Positions 16,450-27,149 of a stretch of 53,615 bases of DNA are shown one piece after another. Below the pieces are notes generated by a model. That model had not been told where the DNA came from, did no database searches, and saw only the letters and a list, made by a program, of their open reading frames with translations. Within the stretch, counting starts at the first letter, position 1; each line of letters starts with the position of its first letter. Where the stretch lies: the NCBI GenBank assembly GCA_025923995.1, contig JAICEW010000005.1, forward strand, positions 1 to 53,615, in the 5' to 3' direction. The position numbers were made by a program, and so were the translations under genes. Source of the DNA: Vicinamibacteria bacterium (lineage in GTDB: Bacteria > Acidobacteriota > Vicinamibacteria > Fen-336).

Positions 16450-17736
16450 ATGGAGTCCATCGCGTTCATCGCCCTGCAATGGGTCGCGATCCTCTTCCTT
16501 GGGCTCATGCTGGGGCTGGCTCTGTTCGAGCCCTCCCTTCCCTACAAGGTCACCGAGGTCCCCGCGGACCCGCTGGACTCCGAGGGCTTCCGGCGCCTGC
16601 TGGCGTCGCTGGCCGGCTCGCACTCGCACGCGGGCTGCCGCGTCGAGGTGCTCACGAACGGCGAGACGTTCTACGAGGCGGAGCTGGAGGCCATCCGGCA
16701 GGCGCGGCACAGCGTGAACCTCGAGGCGTACATCTTCGGGAAGGGCAAGGTGACCCGCCGCTTCCTGGACGCCCTCGTCGAACGGGCGAAGGCGGGGGTC
16801 AAGTGCAACCTGGTCCTGGACGCGATCGGCGCGTTCGCGACCTGGCAGGGCTATCTGACGGAGCTGCGCGCGGCCGGCGGCCGCGTGTACTTCTACCACC
16901 CGCTCCAGTGGTACACGCTCCCGCGCATCAATAACCGGACCCACCGCGAGCTGATCGTGGTGGACGGACGGGTCGGGTTCGTCGGGGGCGCCGGCTTCGC
17001 GGACCACTGGGCCTACACGCACGGCCGGAAGAACAAGCCACGCTGGCGGGACACCATGTTCCGGATCGAGGGCCGCATCGTGCGCGACCTGCAGTCCGTC
17101 TTCGCCGAGAACTGGCTCGAGTCCTCGGGCGAGCTGCTGACCGAGCCCGGGTACTTCCCGGAGCTGTCGGACAGCGGGCACACCTCGGCCATGGTCGTCT
17201 GCAGCACGCCGACCACCGGCCGCTCGGCCCGCAACCGGATGGTCTACCAGACACTGCTGGCGGCGGCGCAGCGTACGATCGAGATCACGACGCCCTACTT
17301 CCTTCCCGACCGCAGCGCCTGGACCGAGATGGTGCGCGCGATCAAGGAGCGCGGGGTGGAGGTCACCATCCTGACGCCCGGGCAGCACTCGGACCACCTG
17401 CTGACCCGCCGGGCCAGCCGCCGGCTCTACGGCCCGCTGCTCAAGGCGGGCGCGCGCATCCACGAGTACGATCCCACCATGATCCACGCCAAGATCCTGG
17501 TGATCGACGGCGTGTGGAGCGTGGTCGGCTCCACCAACTTCGACAACCGCTCGTTCGGCATCAACGACGAGATCAACGTGGCGGCGTTCGACGCCGACCT
17601 GGCGGGCCGGCTGCAGGCGGACTTCGGGCGCGACCTGCTGAGCAGCCACCGCGTCACCTACCGCAAGTGGTACCGGCGGCCGCTGGTCGAGCGGGCGTGG
17701 GAGCTGGTGGGCTGGCTGCTGGAGCGGCAGCAGTGA
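16450..17736 (+). CDS. Phospholipase D-superfamily protein, ClsB/cardiolipin synthase-like
   Basis: 428 aa with one N-terminal membrane helix (residues 4-28) and two PLD domains. The second HKD motif is canonical (H346-A-K348 ... D353, in IHAKILVIDG). The first is H165-R-E167 ... D172: the normal Lys is Glu. ClsB-type enzymes make cardiolipin from phosphatidylglycerol and another phospholipid at the inner membrane. It overlaps by GTGA with an endonuclease/exonuclease/phosphatase-fold gene, the same pairing as clsB-ybhP in E. coli, which supports a phospholipid role over a nuclease role. Catalytic competence with HxE is uncertain. Confidence 0.82.
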   Translation: MESIAFIALQWVAILFLGLMLGLALFEPSLPYKVTEVPADPLDSEGFRRLLASLAGSHSHAGCRVEVLTNGETFYEAELEAIRQARHSVNLEAYIFGKGKVTRRFLDALVERAKAGVKCNLVLDAIGAFATWQGYLTELRAAGGRVYFYHPLQWYTLPRINNRTHRELIVVDGRVGFVGGAGFADHWAYTHGRKNKPRWRDTMFRIEGRIVRDLQSVFAENWLESSGELLTEPGYFPELSDSGHTSAMVVCSTPTTGRSARNRMVYQTLLAAAQRTIEITTPYFLPDRSAWTEMVRAIKERGVEVTILTPGQHSDHLLTRRASRRLYGPLLKAGARIHEYDPTMIHAKILVIDGVWSVVGSTNFDNRSFGINDEINVAAFDADLAGRLQADFGRDLLSSHRVTYRKWYRRPLVERAWELVGWLLERQQ

Positions 17737-18518
17737 AGCCGGGACAGACGCTGCGCGTCGCCACCTACAACATCCATCGCAGCAAGGGGCTCGACGGCCG
17801 CGTCCGGCCCGACCGCGTGGCCAAGGTCCTGAAGGAGATCGCGGCCGACATCGTCGCCCTGCAGGAGGTGGTGAGCCTGCCCGGCGGCGCCCCCGAGGAC
17901 GACCAGGCCCACTTCCTGGCCCGCGCCATCGGGGCCGACTACCAGTTCGGCGAGAACCGCAAGCTTTGGGGCGGCGCCTACGGCAACGTGGTGCTCTCGA
18001 AGCTGCCCATGCGCACCGTCAAGAACCACGACATCTCCGTGCGCGGCCGTGAGAAGCGGGGCGTGCTGCACATCGACGTCGACCTGGGCCCCAAGACCTG
18101 CCTGCACGTGTTCAACGTGCATCTGGGCACCGCGTACCTGGAGCGGCGGCGGCAGGGACGGATGCTGGCCAGCCTGGAAATCCTCAACCAGGAGCTCGAG
18201 GGGCCGCGGCTGGTGCTGGGCGACTTCAACGAGTGGGCGCCGGGGCTGACCACGCGGCTGCTGCGCTCGCACCTCAAGAGCGTCGACATCCACAAGCACC
18301 TGCGGCGCCGGCGCACCTACCCCGGCCTGCTGCCGCTGCTGCACCTCGACCACATCTACCACGACGACGCGCTGGAGCTGGCCGCGCTGACGCTCCACCG
18401 CACGCGCACGGCGCTGGTGGCCTCGGACCACCTGCCGCTGGTCGCGGACTTCCGGCTGGTGGGCCCGGGCGAGCGCGGTACCGGGCGCGTCGACACCTCG
18501 CGGCTGCGGCGCGGCTGA
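17733..18518 (+). CDS. Endonuclease/exonuclease/phosphatase-family protein (YbhP-like)
   Basis: 261 aa from a GTG that overlaps the upstream stop (GTGA). Family motifs are complete: ATYNIHRS near the start, LQEV (metal-binding Glu), FNVHLG, LGDFNEW, LDHIY and the terminal SDHLPLVADF His. The fold hydrolyses phosphodiester or phosphomonoester bonds in DNA, phosphoinositides or phospholipids. No signal peptide. Coupling to a ClsB-like gene suggests action on a lipid headgroup, an inference from synteny with E. coli ybhP. Confidence 0.85.
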   Translation: MKPGQTLRVATYNIHRSKGLDGRVRPDRVAKVLKEIAADIVALQEVVSLPGGAPEDDQAHFLARAIGADYQFGENRKLWGGAYGNVVLSKLPMRTVKNHDISVRGREKRGVLHIDVDLGPKTCLHVFNVHLGTAYLERRRQGRMLASLEILNQELEGPRLVLGDFNEWAPGLTTRLLRSHLKSVDIHKHLRRRRTYPGLLPLLHLDHIYHDDALELAALTLHRTRTALVASDHLPLVADFRLVGPGERGTGRVDTSRLRRG

Positions 18519-18532
18519 CGCCGCCCGCGCGT

Positions 18533-18555
18533 TATCATCGCGGCCATCCCGGAGG
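18533..18555 (+). promoter_or_regulatory. -10 element and Shine-Dalgarno upstream of the GH2 gene
   Basis: TATCAT (18533-18538) is a plausible -10 without a clear -35. GGAGG (18551-18555) sits six bases before a CTG at 18562. No ATG, GTG or TTG lies at a suitable distance in this frame, so the Shine-Dalgarno decides for the CTG start. Confidence 0.45.
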
Positions 18556-18561
18556 TCGACG

Positions 18562-20394
18562 CTGCGCCACCACCCATCCATCCGCTCCCTCTGCGCCCTC
18601 TCCCTCTCCCTCGCCGCCGTCCCCCCGGCGGGGGCCGACGCCTCGGGCACGCCCCCCATCGCGAACGTCGCGGAGCGGAGGCAGATCGCGCTCTCCGGCG
18701 ACTGGCGCACGATCGTGGATCCCTACGGCAACGGGCACGTCGACTACCGCGCGCAGCCGCGTCCGGACGGCTTCTTCGCCGACGCGCGCCCGAAGAGCCC
18801 GAGCGACCTCGTCGAGTACGACTTCGACACCTCGCCCGTGCTCAAGGTGCCGGGCGACTGGAACACGCAGCGGCCCGAGCTCCTCTACTACGAGGGGCCC
18901 CTGTGGTACCGCCGCCGCTTCGAGATGGCCCCGGAGCCGGGCCGGCGCTACGTGCTGCACTTCGAGGCGGCCAACTACGCCGCGAAGGTGGCGGTCAACG
19001 GGGTGGTGGTCGGCACGCACGAGGGCGGCTTCACGCCGTTCTCGTTCGACGTGACCTCGCGGCTGCGGTCCGGCGCGAACACCGTCGTGGTGCTGGTCGA
19101 CAACACGCGCCGCCGCGAGGCGGTGCCGACCGTGATGACCGACTGGTGGAACTACGGCGGCCTCACGCGCCCGGTGCGCCTGCTCGACCTGCCGGAGACG
19201 TTCGTGCGCGACTACCACGTGCAGCTCGCTCGCGGCTCGAAGCGCACGGTCGCGGGCTGGGTTCGCCTGGACGGTCCCCGGCCGGCCCAGGAGGTGGTGA
19301 TCCGCATCCCGGAGGCGCGCGTCGAGCAGCGGGTGCGCACGGGCGCCGACGGCCGCGTGGAGTTCCGCTTCGACGCCGCCCTGCAGCCGTGGTCGCCCGA
19401 CGCGCCGAAGCTGTACGACATCGAGATCGCCGCCGAGACCGACCGCGTGGCCGACCGCATCGGCTTCCGCACGATCGAGGTGCGCGGGACCGACATCCTG
19501 TTGAACGGGACGCCCGTCTTCCTGCGCGGCGTGTGCGCGCACGAGGAGGCGCCGCTGCGCGGCGGCCGCGCCTGGAGCCTGGAGGACGCGCGCACCCAGC
19601 TGGGATGGGTGAAGGAGCTGGGCGGCAACTTCGTGCGCCTCGCCCACTACCCGCACAACGAGACCATCGTGCGCGAGGCCGACCGCCTGGGCGTCCTGGT
19701 CTGGGCCGAGATCCCGGTCTACTGGACGATCGACTGGTCCGACCCGCGGCCGCTCGCGAGCGCCCGCCAGCAGCTCGCGGAGATGATCGGCCGCGACCGC
19801 AACCGGTCGTCCGTGGTCCTGTGGTCGGTCGCGAACGAGACGCCCATCAGCGAGCCGCGGAACGCCTTCCTGCGCACGCTCATCGGCGACGCGCGCGCGC
19901 TGGACCCGACGCGACTGCTGACCGCGGCTCTCCAGGCGCGCGGGGAGGGCGACACGCACGTGATCGACGACCCGATCGGCGAGCAGCTCGACGTGATGGG
20001 CAACAACGAGTACGTCGGCTGGTACGACGGGACGCCCGAGAAGTGCGACCGCGTGAGCTTCCGCTCCCCCTGGAACAAGCCGCTGATCATGTCCGAGTTC
20101 GGCGCCGACGCGTTGGCCGGCTACCGCGGGCCGGCGGAGCAGCGCTTCACCGAGGACCACCAGGAGCTGCTGTACCGGAAGCAGATCGCGATGCTGAAGC
20201 GCATCCCGTTCCTGCGCGGTACCGCGCCCTGGATCCTGATGGATTTCCGCTCGCCGCGGCGGCCGCTGCCCGTCATCCAGGAGGGGTGGAACCGCAAGGG
20301 GCTGATCTCGGAGCGCGGCGTGCGCAAACGCGCGTTCGACGTCCTGCGGGAGTTCTACGGCGAGCTCCTGGCCGCGCCGGCGACGCAGCGCTAG
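18562..20394 (+). CDS. Secreted glycoside hydrolase family 2 enzyme (beta-glucuronidase/beta-galactosidase-like), probable CTG start
   Basis: 610 aa if translation begins at CTG 18562. The first in-frame ATG (18715) would remove both a clear signal peptide (about residues 1-26, RSLCALSLSLAAVPPAGADA) and the start of the sugar-binding domain. Domains: jelly-roll sugar-binding (~40-210), Ig-like (~215-310), TIM barrel (~315-600). The acid/base is E426 in WSVANET and the nucleophile E512 in MSEFGAD; the latter resembles beta-glucuronidases, but substrate is not settled. Its stop shares a CTAG with the stop of the convergent beta-propeller gene. Confidence 0.85.
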   Translation: MRHHPSIRSLCALSLSLAAVPPAGADASGTPPIANVAERRQIALSGDWRTIVDPYGNGHVDYRAQPRPDGFFADARPKSPSDLVEYDFDTSPVLKVPGDWNTQRPELLYYEGPLWYRRRFEMAPEPGRRYVLHFEAANYAAKVAVNGVVVGTHEGGFTPFSFDVTSRLRSGANTVVVLVDNTRRREAVPTVMTDWWNYGGLTRPVRLLDLPETFVRDYHVQLARGSKRTVAGWVRLDGPRPAQEVVIRIPEARVEQRVRTGADGRVEFRFDAALQPWSPDAPKLYDIEIAAETDRVADRIGFRTIEVRGTDILLNGTPVFLRGVCAHEEAPLRGGRAWSLEDARTQLGWVKELGGNFVRLAHYPHNETIVREADRLGVLVWAEIPVYWTIDWSDPRPLASARQQLAEMIGRDRNRSSVVLWSVANETPISEPRNAFLRTLIGDARALDPTRLLTAALQARGEGDTHVIDDPIGEQLDVMGNNEYVGWYDGTPEKCDRVSFRSPWNKPLIMSEFGADALAGYRGPAEQRFTEDHQELLYRKQIAMLKRIPFLRGTAPWILMDFRSPRRPLPVIQEGWNRKGLISERGVRKRAFDVLREFYGELLAAPATQR

Positions 20395-21350
20395 GGCACG
20401 AACGCGAGGCCGTCGGCCATCGGGCCGGCGGCGATGAGCCGCTCGACGCGGAACGTTGCCAGATCCACCACCGCGACCTGGCCGGTCGCGTCGCACGAGA
20501 CGTAGGCCGCACGCCCGTCCGGGCGTACGACGACCTCTTGCGGCGTGGCCGGCAGCTCGACCGTGTCCCGGACGGCCCAGGTGTCGAGGTCGATGCGGAC
20601 CATGCGGTTGGCGGTCGGCAGGGTCACGAGCAGCGTCCGGCCGTCCGGAGTGGGCGCGGTCGCGAAACCGATCGCGGGCAGCGGCACCCTCCTGGCGATC
20701 GCGCGGGTCCGGGTGTCGATCGCCACCAGGCTCGGCTCGGCCTGGTCCGACGTGAACGCGAGCCGGTCGTCGTTCGATAGCGCGATGCGCTGGATGCGCT
20801 TCGAGACCGGCACCACCGTGAGCACCGCCTTGGCGCGCAGGTCGATCACGCTGACCGTGCCCGGCCCCACGTTCGCCGTCCAGGCGTACGCGCCGTCGCG
20901 GGTGAGCACGACCATGTGCGATTCCGCGGCGCCCGTCGGGACACGCTCCACGACCAGGCGCGACGCGGGATCGATCACCAGCAGCGTGCTCGACAGCTCG
21001 GCGGTGACGTAGAGCCGCCCGTCCGGTCCGAACACCGCGGCGTGCGGGCGCTCGCCGCGCCCCAGGTCGATGGTCGCGACGCGCGTCCTCGACGGGACGT
21101 CGATCACGTCGATCGACCGTCCGTCCGTCCCCGGCCGGCCCACGCCCGAGTCGCCGTAGATGGGCACGAACGCGGTGCGCCCGTCGGGCGAGACGCCCAC
21201 CTCGTGGCCGGTGACCCCGCTCTGCTCGACCGCGGCGACGGTTCGTCCGGCAGCCGTGTCCAGGATGCCGAGCGTGTGGTCCCCCTTGTTCACGACCAGC
21301 AGCAGGCCGCCGGTGGCCGCGGCGTCGGAGGCGGCGGTCAGGAGCGTCAT
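20391..21350 (-). CDS. YVTN-type beta-propeller protein
   Basis: 319 aa made of about seven repeats of the YVTN/NHL-like kind (VGVSPDGRTAFVP, AVFGPDGRLYVTAE, VVVRPDGRAAYVS). The short hydrophobic N-terminus (MTLLTAASDAAA) may be a shortened export signal: in-frame codons upstream keep the hydrophobic pattern but offer no ATG, GTG or TTG. Such propellers are surface or periplasmic binding scaffolds, sometimes for redox cofactors. It is the last gene of a leftward AcpS-MFS-propeller series, 76 bases after the MFS gene. Function unknown. Confidence 0.75.
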   Translation of the reverse strand: MTLLTAASDAAATGGLLLVVNKGDHTLGILDTAAGRTVAAVEQSGVTGHEVGVSPDGRTAFVPIYGDSGVGRPGTDGRSIDVIDVPSRTRVATIDLGRGERPHAAVFGPDGRLYVTAELSSTLLVIDPASRLVVERVPTGAAESHMVVLTRDGAYAWTANVGPGTVSVIDLRAKAVLTVVPVSKRIQRIALSNDDRLAFTSDQAEPSLVAIDTRTRAIARRVPLPAIGFATAPTPDGRTLLVTLPTANRMVRIDLDTWAVRDTVELPATPQEVVVRPDGRAAYVSCDATGQVAVVDLATFRVERLIAAGPMADGLAFVP

Positions 21351-21426
21351 CAGCAGGACCAGCAGGGCGCCCTCACGCTCGCGGATGCTGACATGGGGGA
21401 TCGGTCGCGGCCAAGGACAGGCCGTG

Positions 21427-22650
21427 TCATGTCGCGCCGTCCTCGATCGGCGTCCGCGCGTCCGGGCGCCGCGCCAGCAGGCCCAGCACGAGGAGCACGA
21501 AGAGCGCGGCGTCGGCGTAGTAGATGCCGCGCAGGTTCCAGTGCTTCACGAACCATCCCGCCAGCACCGGGGACACGGAGCCGCCGAAGAGGGCGGCCGC
21601 GGAGAAGAACCCGAACGCCGTGGTGCGATGGACGGCCGGCACCATCAGGCCGCCGATGGTGTAGCAGAGGGTGAGCGCGCCCCCGGAGGCGAGCCCCAGC
21701 AGCGTCGCCCACACGCCGAACACGCCGAAGCTGCCGGCCTGGGCGAGCGGCAGCACCGTGACGGCCCCGGCGGCCAGGCTGCCGACGAGGAGCGCGCGAG
21801 GGGAGCTGGTCCGGCTGGCGCGCCCCAGCAGCGTGGCCGAGGAGGCCGCGGCCATGGAGTACACGGAGATGAGCAGGCCGGTGGCCGACGCGAGGGTCGC
21901 CGCGTCGACGCCGAGCCGCGAGAGCTGCAGCGGGAGGATGGGCGTGAACGACCGCCCGATGAAGTTCACCAGGAACAGGACCACCAGCAACGGCAGCACC
22001 CCCTGGAGCCGCAGGATGGTCGCGAAGGGCACGGAGGGGGTGGTGGCGACCGACGTCTGGCGTCCGGGCTCGGCGTAGAGGCGCAGGACGAGCGCCAGCG
22101 CGATCGCGCACAGGATCGCGGTCACCAGGAACGTCGAGCGCATGCCGATGGCGTCGGCGAGCAGGCCGCCCGCCAGCGGCCCCACGGCCGCGGCGAGGAT
22201 CTGCGCGGCCTGGATGCGTCCGACCGCCAGGCCGGTGTGCTCGCGCGGCAGCGAAGAGGTGGCCATCGCCAGCCCGAGCGGCCCGATGCCGCCGAAGAGG
22301 CCGACGCCGGTCCGCAGCGCGAACAGCTGCCAGACGTCCTGGGCCAGCGCCGACAGCACGAGCAGCACGACGTAGGCCACGAGCGCGCGCACCGCCATCA
22401 CCTTCTGCCCGTGCCGATCGGCCAGCCGGCCCCACACGGGCGCCAGCAGGCCCGCCAGCAGCGGCGCGACCGCGATCAGCACGCCGCCCCACAGCGCGGC
22501 GTGCTCGTCGTCGGCGACCCCCAGCTCCTTGACGTACAGGGGGAGGAACGGGATCACGAAGGCGAAGCCGGTGAAGACCACGAAGACCATCACGGCCGTG
22601 ACCCGCAGGTTCGTGCGCGCCTGGTCGGGCAGGGCCGCGGGATCGCTCAC
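21427..22650 (-). CDS. Major facilitator superfamily transporter
   Basis: 407 aa, twelve predicted transmembrane helices. The GTG start is set by GTGA overlap with the AcpS stop. The MFS signature between helices 2 and 3 reads GRLADRHGQKVM, and a multidrug-exporter-like GPLAGGLLAD segment lies in helix 5, so drug or metabolite efflux is the likeliest function. No neighbouring gene identifies the substrate. Confidence 0.88.
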   Translation of the reverse strand: MSDPAALPDQARTNLRVTAVMVFVVFTGFAFVIPFLPLYVKELGVADDEHAALWGGVLIAVAPLLAGLLAPVWGRLADRHGQKVMAVRALVAYVVLLVLSALAQDVWQLFALRTGVGLFGGIGPLGLAMATSSLPREHTGLAVGRIQAAQILAAAVGPLAGGLLADAIGMRSTFLVTAILCAIALALVLRLYAEPGRQTSVATTPSVPFATILRLQGVLPLLVVLFLVNFIGRSFTPILPLQLSRLGVDAATLASATGLLISVYSMAAASSATLLGRASRTSSPRALLVGSLAAGAVTVLPLAQAGSFGVFGVWATLLGLASGGALTLCYTIGGLMVPAVHRTTAFGFFSAAALFGGSVSPVLAGWFVKHWNLRGIYYADAALFVLLVLGLLARRPDARTPIEDGAT

Positions 22651-23063
22651 GAGAGGAGCCAGACCTCGCCCAGTGCCAGTCCGTCCCTGATCTCGAGCCA
22701 CGTGCGGGTGGCGCCACCGGACCCCAGCGCGCGGGCGAAGTCCGCAGCGGCCGCGTGCAGCACCACGCGCGGGGTGGCCTCCAGGAACACCTCCACGTCG
22801 CGCCAGCGCACGCCGCGCGTCCAGCCGGTGCCGATGGCCTTGCTGGCCGCCTCCTTGGCGGCGACGGCCAGGGCCAGGCTGCGGCTGCGCTCGGGCTCGG
22901 CGGCCGGCAGGCGGGCCGCCTCGGGCGGGTCCATCAGCTTCTGGACGAAGCGGGCGCCCCAGCGCGCCTGCGCGTCGGCCACCCGCTCCAGCTCGATGAG
23001 GTCGATTCCCAGCCCGACGACCAGAGTGGCCTCCGCGGCGCGCCCCGCGCCGGACGATACCAT
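22647..23063 (-). CDS. acpS: Holo-[acyl-carrier-protein] synthase (AcpS-type 4'-phosphopantetheinyl transferase)
   Basis: 138 aa, slightly longer than typical AcpS (~120-126). The metal and CoA-binding residues are present: D in GLGIDLIELERV near the N-terminus and E in AAKEAASKAIG. The enzyme moves phosphopantetheine from CoA to a serine of acyl carrier protein, activating fatty-acid synthesis. The ATG at 23063 is the best start. It overlaps an MFS gene by GTGA, an uncommon neighbour; acpS more often sits with pdxJ or nnr. It is divergent from the Ser/Thr kinase gene. Confidence 0.87.
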   Translation of the reverse strand: MVSSGAGRAAEATLVVGLGIDLIELERVADAQARWGARFVQKLMDPPEAARLPAAEPERSRSLALAVAAKEAASKAIGTGWTRGVRWRDVEVFLEATPRVVLHAAAADFARALGSGGATRTWLEIRDGLALGEVWLLS

Positions 23064-23107
23064 GGGGGGCGGGAGCGGCCCGCCTCCCGCCCCCGCCCAA
23101 AAGGGCA

Positions 23108-23113
23108 TAGAAT
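23108..23113 (+). promoter_or_regulatory. -10 element for the Ser/Thr kinase gene
   Basis: TAGAAT followed by CTCC, 16 bases before the GTG start at 23130. The implied leader is about 8-10 bases with no clear Shine-Dalgarno. No -35 match was found. Confidence 0.4.
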
Positions 23114-23129
23114 CTCCGGCCAGGTCCCA

Positions 23130-25451
<2,322 letters not shown>

Positions 25452-25455
25452 GCGC

Positions 25456-25461
25456 TATAAT
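25456..25461 (+). promoter_or_regulatory. -10 element TATAAT for the small exported protein gene
   Basis: Consensus TATAAT five bases after the kinase stop, followed by CGGC. It gives a leader of about 50 bases containing GAAGGAGG (25506-25513) before ATG 25518. No good -35. Confidence 0.5.
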
Positions 25462-25517
25462 CGGCCGGATCCGTGCTCCCGGCCGCCAGGACGGGTCGCA
25501 TGGCCGAAGGAGGCGCC

Positions 25518-26075
25518 ATGAACCGTATCGCTCCCGCGCTCGTCGCAGCCACGCTGCTTCTCGCCCCCGCCGTGTCCCATGCGCAAAGCCTGGGCGAGGT
25601 GGCCGAGAAGGAGAAGGAGAAGAAGGAGAAGGACAAGTCCCGGAAGCCCACGAAGAGCTACACCGAGGAGGACCTCCGCGGGAAGCTGGGCGGGACCATG
25701 TCCAATCCCGGTGCGACGGCGAGCGTGTCCGGAAGCGACACCACGGCGGCGTCGTCCACCGAGGGCGCGGCCAAGGAGGGCGGCGGCGCCGACGGAGCTC
25801 CCGCGGCGGACGCGGCGCCCTCCGCGGCCGAGCAGGAGGCGAAGCAGGCCGAGTGGCGCGCCCGCAAGGGCCGCATCGAGCAGGAGGTCGTGCGCATCAA
25901 CGCGTCGATCAACAGCTTCCAGGCCCGCCTGGCCGACAACACCGTGCCCATGTACGGTCCCGGCCGCGAGGCCCTCGTCCAGAACCTGGAGCGGGCCAAG
26001 GCCGATCTCGTGCGCGCGACGGCGGACCTGGCGTCGGCCGAGCAGGAAGGCCGCACCAACGGCTATCGCCCCTAG
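25518..26075 (+). CDS. Small exported coiled-coil protein of unknown function
   Basis: 185 aa from ATG 25518, which has a strong GAAGGAGG five bases upstream; the earlier in-frame ATG would precede the signal peptide wrongly. Signal peptide 1-22 with an AHA cleavage site. Then SLGEVAEKEKEKKEKDKSRK, a highly charged helix, a YTEEDL segment, a low-complexity Ala/Gly/Ser region, and a C-terminal coiled coil (~110-180). The 'LGEVA-charged helix-YTEEDL' pattern recalls uncharacterised periplasmic proteins of acidobacteria and deltaproteobacteria. Its stop shares a CTAG with the convergent SGNH gene. Confidence 0.75.
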   Translation: MNRIAPALVAATLLLAPAVSHAQSLGEVAEKEKEKKEKDKSRKPTKSYTEEDLRGKLGGTMSNPGATASVSGSDTTAASSTEGAAKEGGGADGAPAADAAPSAAEQEAKQAEWRARKGRIEQEVVRINASINSFQARLADNTVPMYGPGREALVQNLERAKADLVRATADLASAEQEGRTNGYRP

Positions 26076-27130
26076 GGGCCGAGCCGGGGGCTCGCGCTCG
26101 GGCGCGCGAGCGCGTCACGGATCTCGTCGGCCACGACGGCGTGCCCGCGAGGCGAGAGGTGTCCCAGGCCGTCGAGCGTGAGGTCCGCGAAGGCCCAGCC
26201 CGCCTCGCGGTAGCGCGCCCCCAGGTCGAGCGCGGGCACGCCCGCCGCCGACAAGCCGTCCTGCAGCCGGACGGCCAGCGGCGACCGCTCCTCGAACGCC
26301 GCGCGGTCGGGGTGCAGCACGACCAGCACCGTCGTCCCGTCCGCGCGGGTCGCGTCCGCGAGCCGCTGCACCTCCAGGACCGCCAGCCGCTGCGCCGTGG
26401 CCTCGTCCTTGATGGCCACGCGCCGGCGCCCCATCCAGTGGCCGCTGTCTTCCGGCTCCCGCGTCGGCCGTGACGCGAGCAGGTTCAGGAGGTGCGAGTT
26501 CTCCCACAGCCACCGCCAGGCGCGCCGCGGGCGCGAGCGCACGAGGTGGTCGTCGTGACCGACCAGCCGGCCGTCCTCGATCGTGAAGTAGGGCTTGGGC
26601 CAGGCCGGGTCGTAGAGGTAGTGGGCCAGCATGATGTCCGCGAGGTCGTTCGCGAGGCAGACGTTGAGGACGGTGACCGACGGCCGCCAGCCGCGCGCCT
26701 CGTGCTCGTAGCGCAGCAGGCTCTGGTCGATGCCCCATCCCGGCACCGCGAAGTTGCCGACCGTCCAGCCCTCGCGAGACGACAGCAGGCTGGCGAAGGT
26801 CTCCGCGTCGTCGACGCCCGCGCCGAAGGCGACGGAGTCGCCCAGCATCGCGACCCGGGGCGCGCCGGCGGCCGCCTCCGCGCGCGCCGGGACGCGGCGG
26901 CGGTCGCCGTCGGTCGAGATCTGCCGCCCGCCCTCGTCCCGCTGCGTCCAGTTGGGGCGCAGCTGCCAGCCGTAGAGCGGCGAGTGCACGATCGCGCTGC
27001 GCGCGGGCGAGAGGCGGATGCGCTCCAGCCGCTGCGCGCGCACCGCCCACTCGGCCGCCAGCAGCAGCGCCGCGGAGAAGAGGGTCGAGCCCGACAGGAG
27101 AAGGAGCGGGGCCAGGCGGGGGCGGCGCAT
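26072..27130 (-). CDS. SGNH/GDSL-family hydrolase
   Basis: 352 aa with an N-terminal membrane segment (residues 7-30, signal anchor). SGNH blocks: G97-D-S99 (nucleophile Ser) in MLGDSVAFG, a block II Gly in FAVPGWGI, the block III Asn in NVCLANDL, and the terminal DGLGHLSPRGH with catalytic Asp and His. It probably removes acyl groups from a cell-envelope polysaccharide or lipid. It is the last gene of the histidine kinase-M1 peptidase-SGNH series, 19 bases after the peptidase stop. Confidence 0.85.
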   Translation of the reverse strand: MRRPRLAPLLLLSGSTLFSAALLLAAEWAVRAQRLERIRLSPARSAIVHSPLYGWQLRPNWTQRDEGGRQISTDGDRRRVPARAEAAAGAPRVAMLGDSVAFGAGVDDAETFASLLSSREGWTVGNFAVPGWGIDQSLLRYEHEARGWRPSVTVLNVCLANDLADIMLAHYLYDPAWPKPYFTIEDGRLVGHDDHLVRSRPRRAWRWLWENSHLLNLLASRPTREPEDSGHWMGRRRVAIKDEATAQRLAVLEVQRLADATRADGTTVLVVLHPDRAAFEERSPLAVRLQDGLSAAGVPALDLGARYREAGWAFADLTLDGLGHLSPRGHAVVADEIRDALARPSASPRLGP

Positions 27131-27149
27131 GCGAGGGAGCGGGCGACGA

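Noticed and set aside
13780-17649. Very long antisense open frame opposite the CoxE, cyclase and PLD genes
   Set aside because: High GC leaves few stops in antisense frames; the translation is Arg/His/Ala-rich with no domain, and it opposes well-supported genes.
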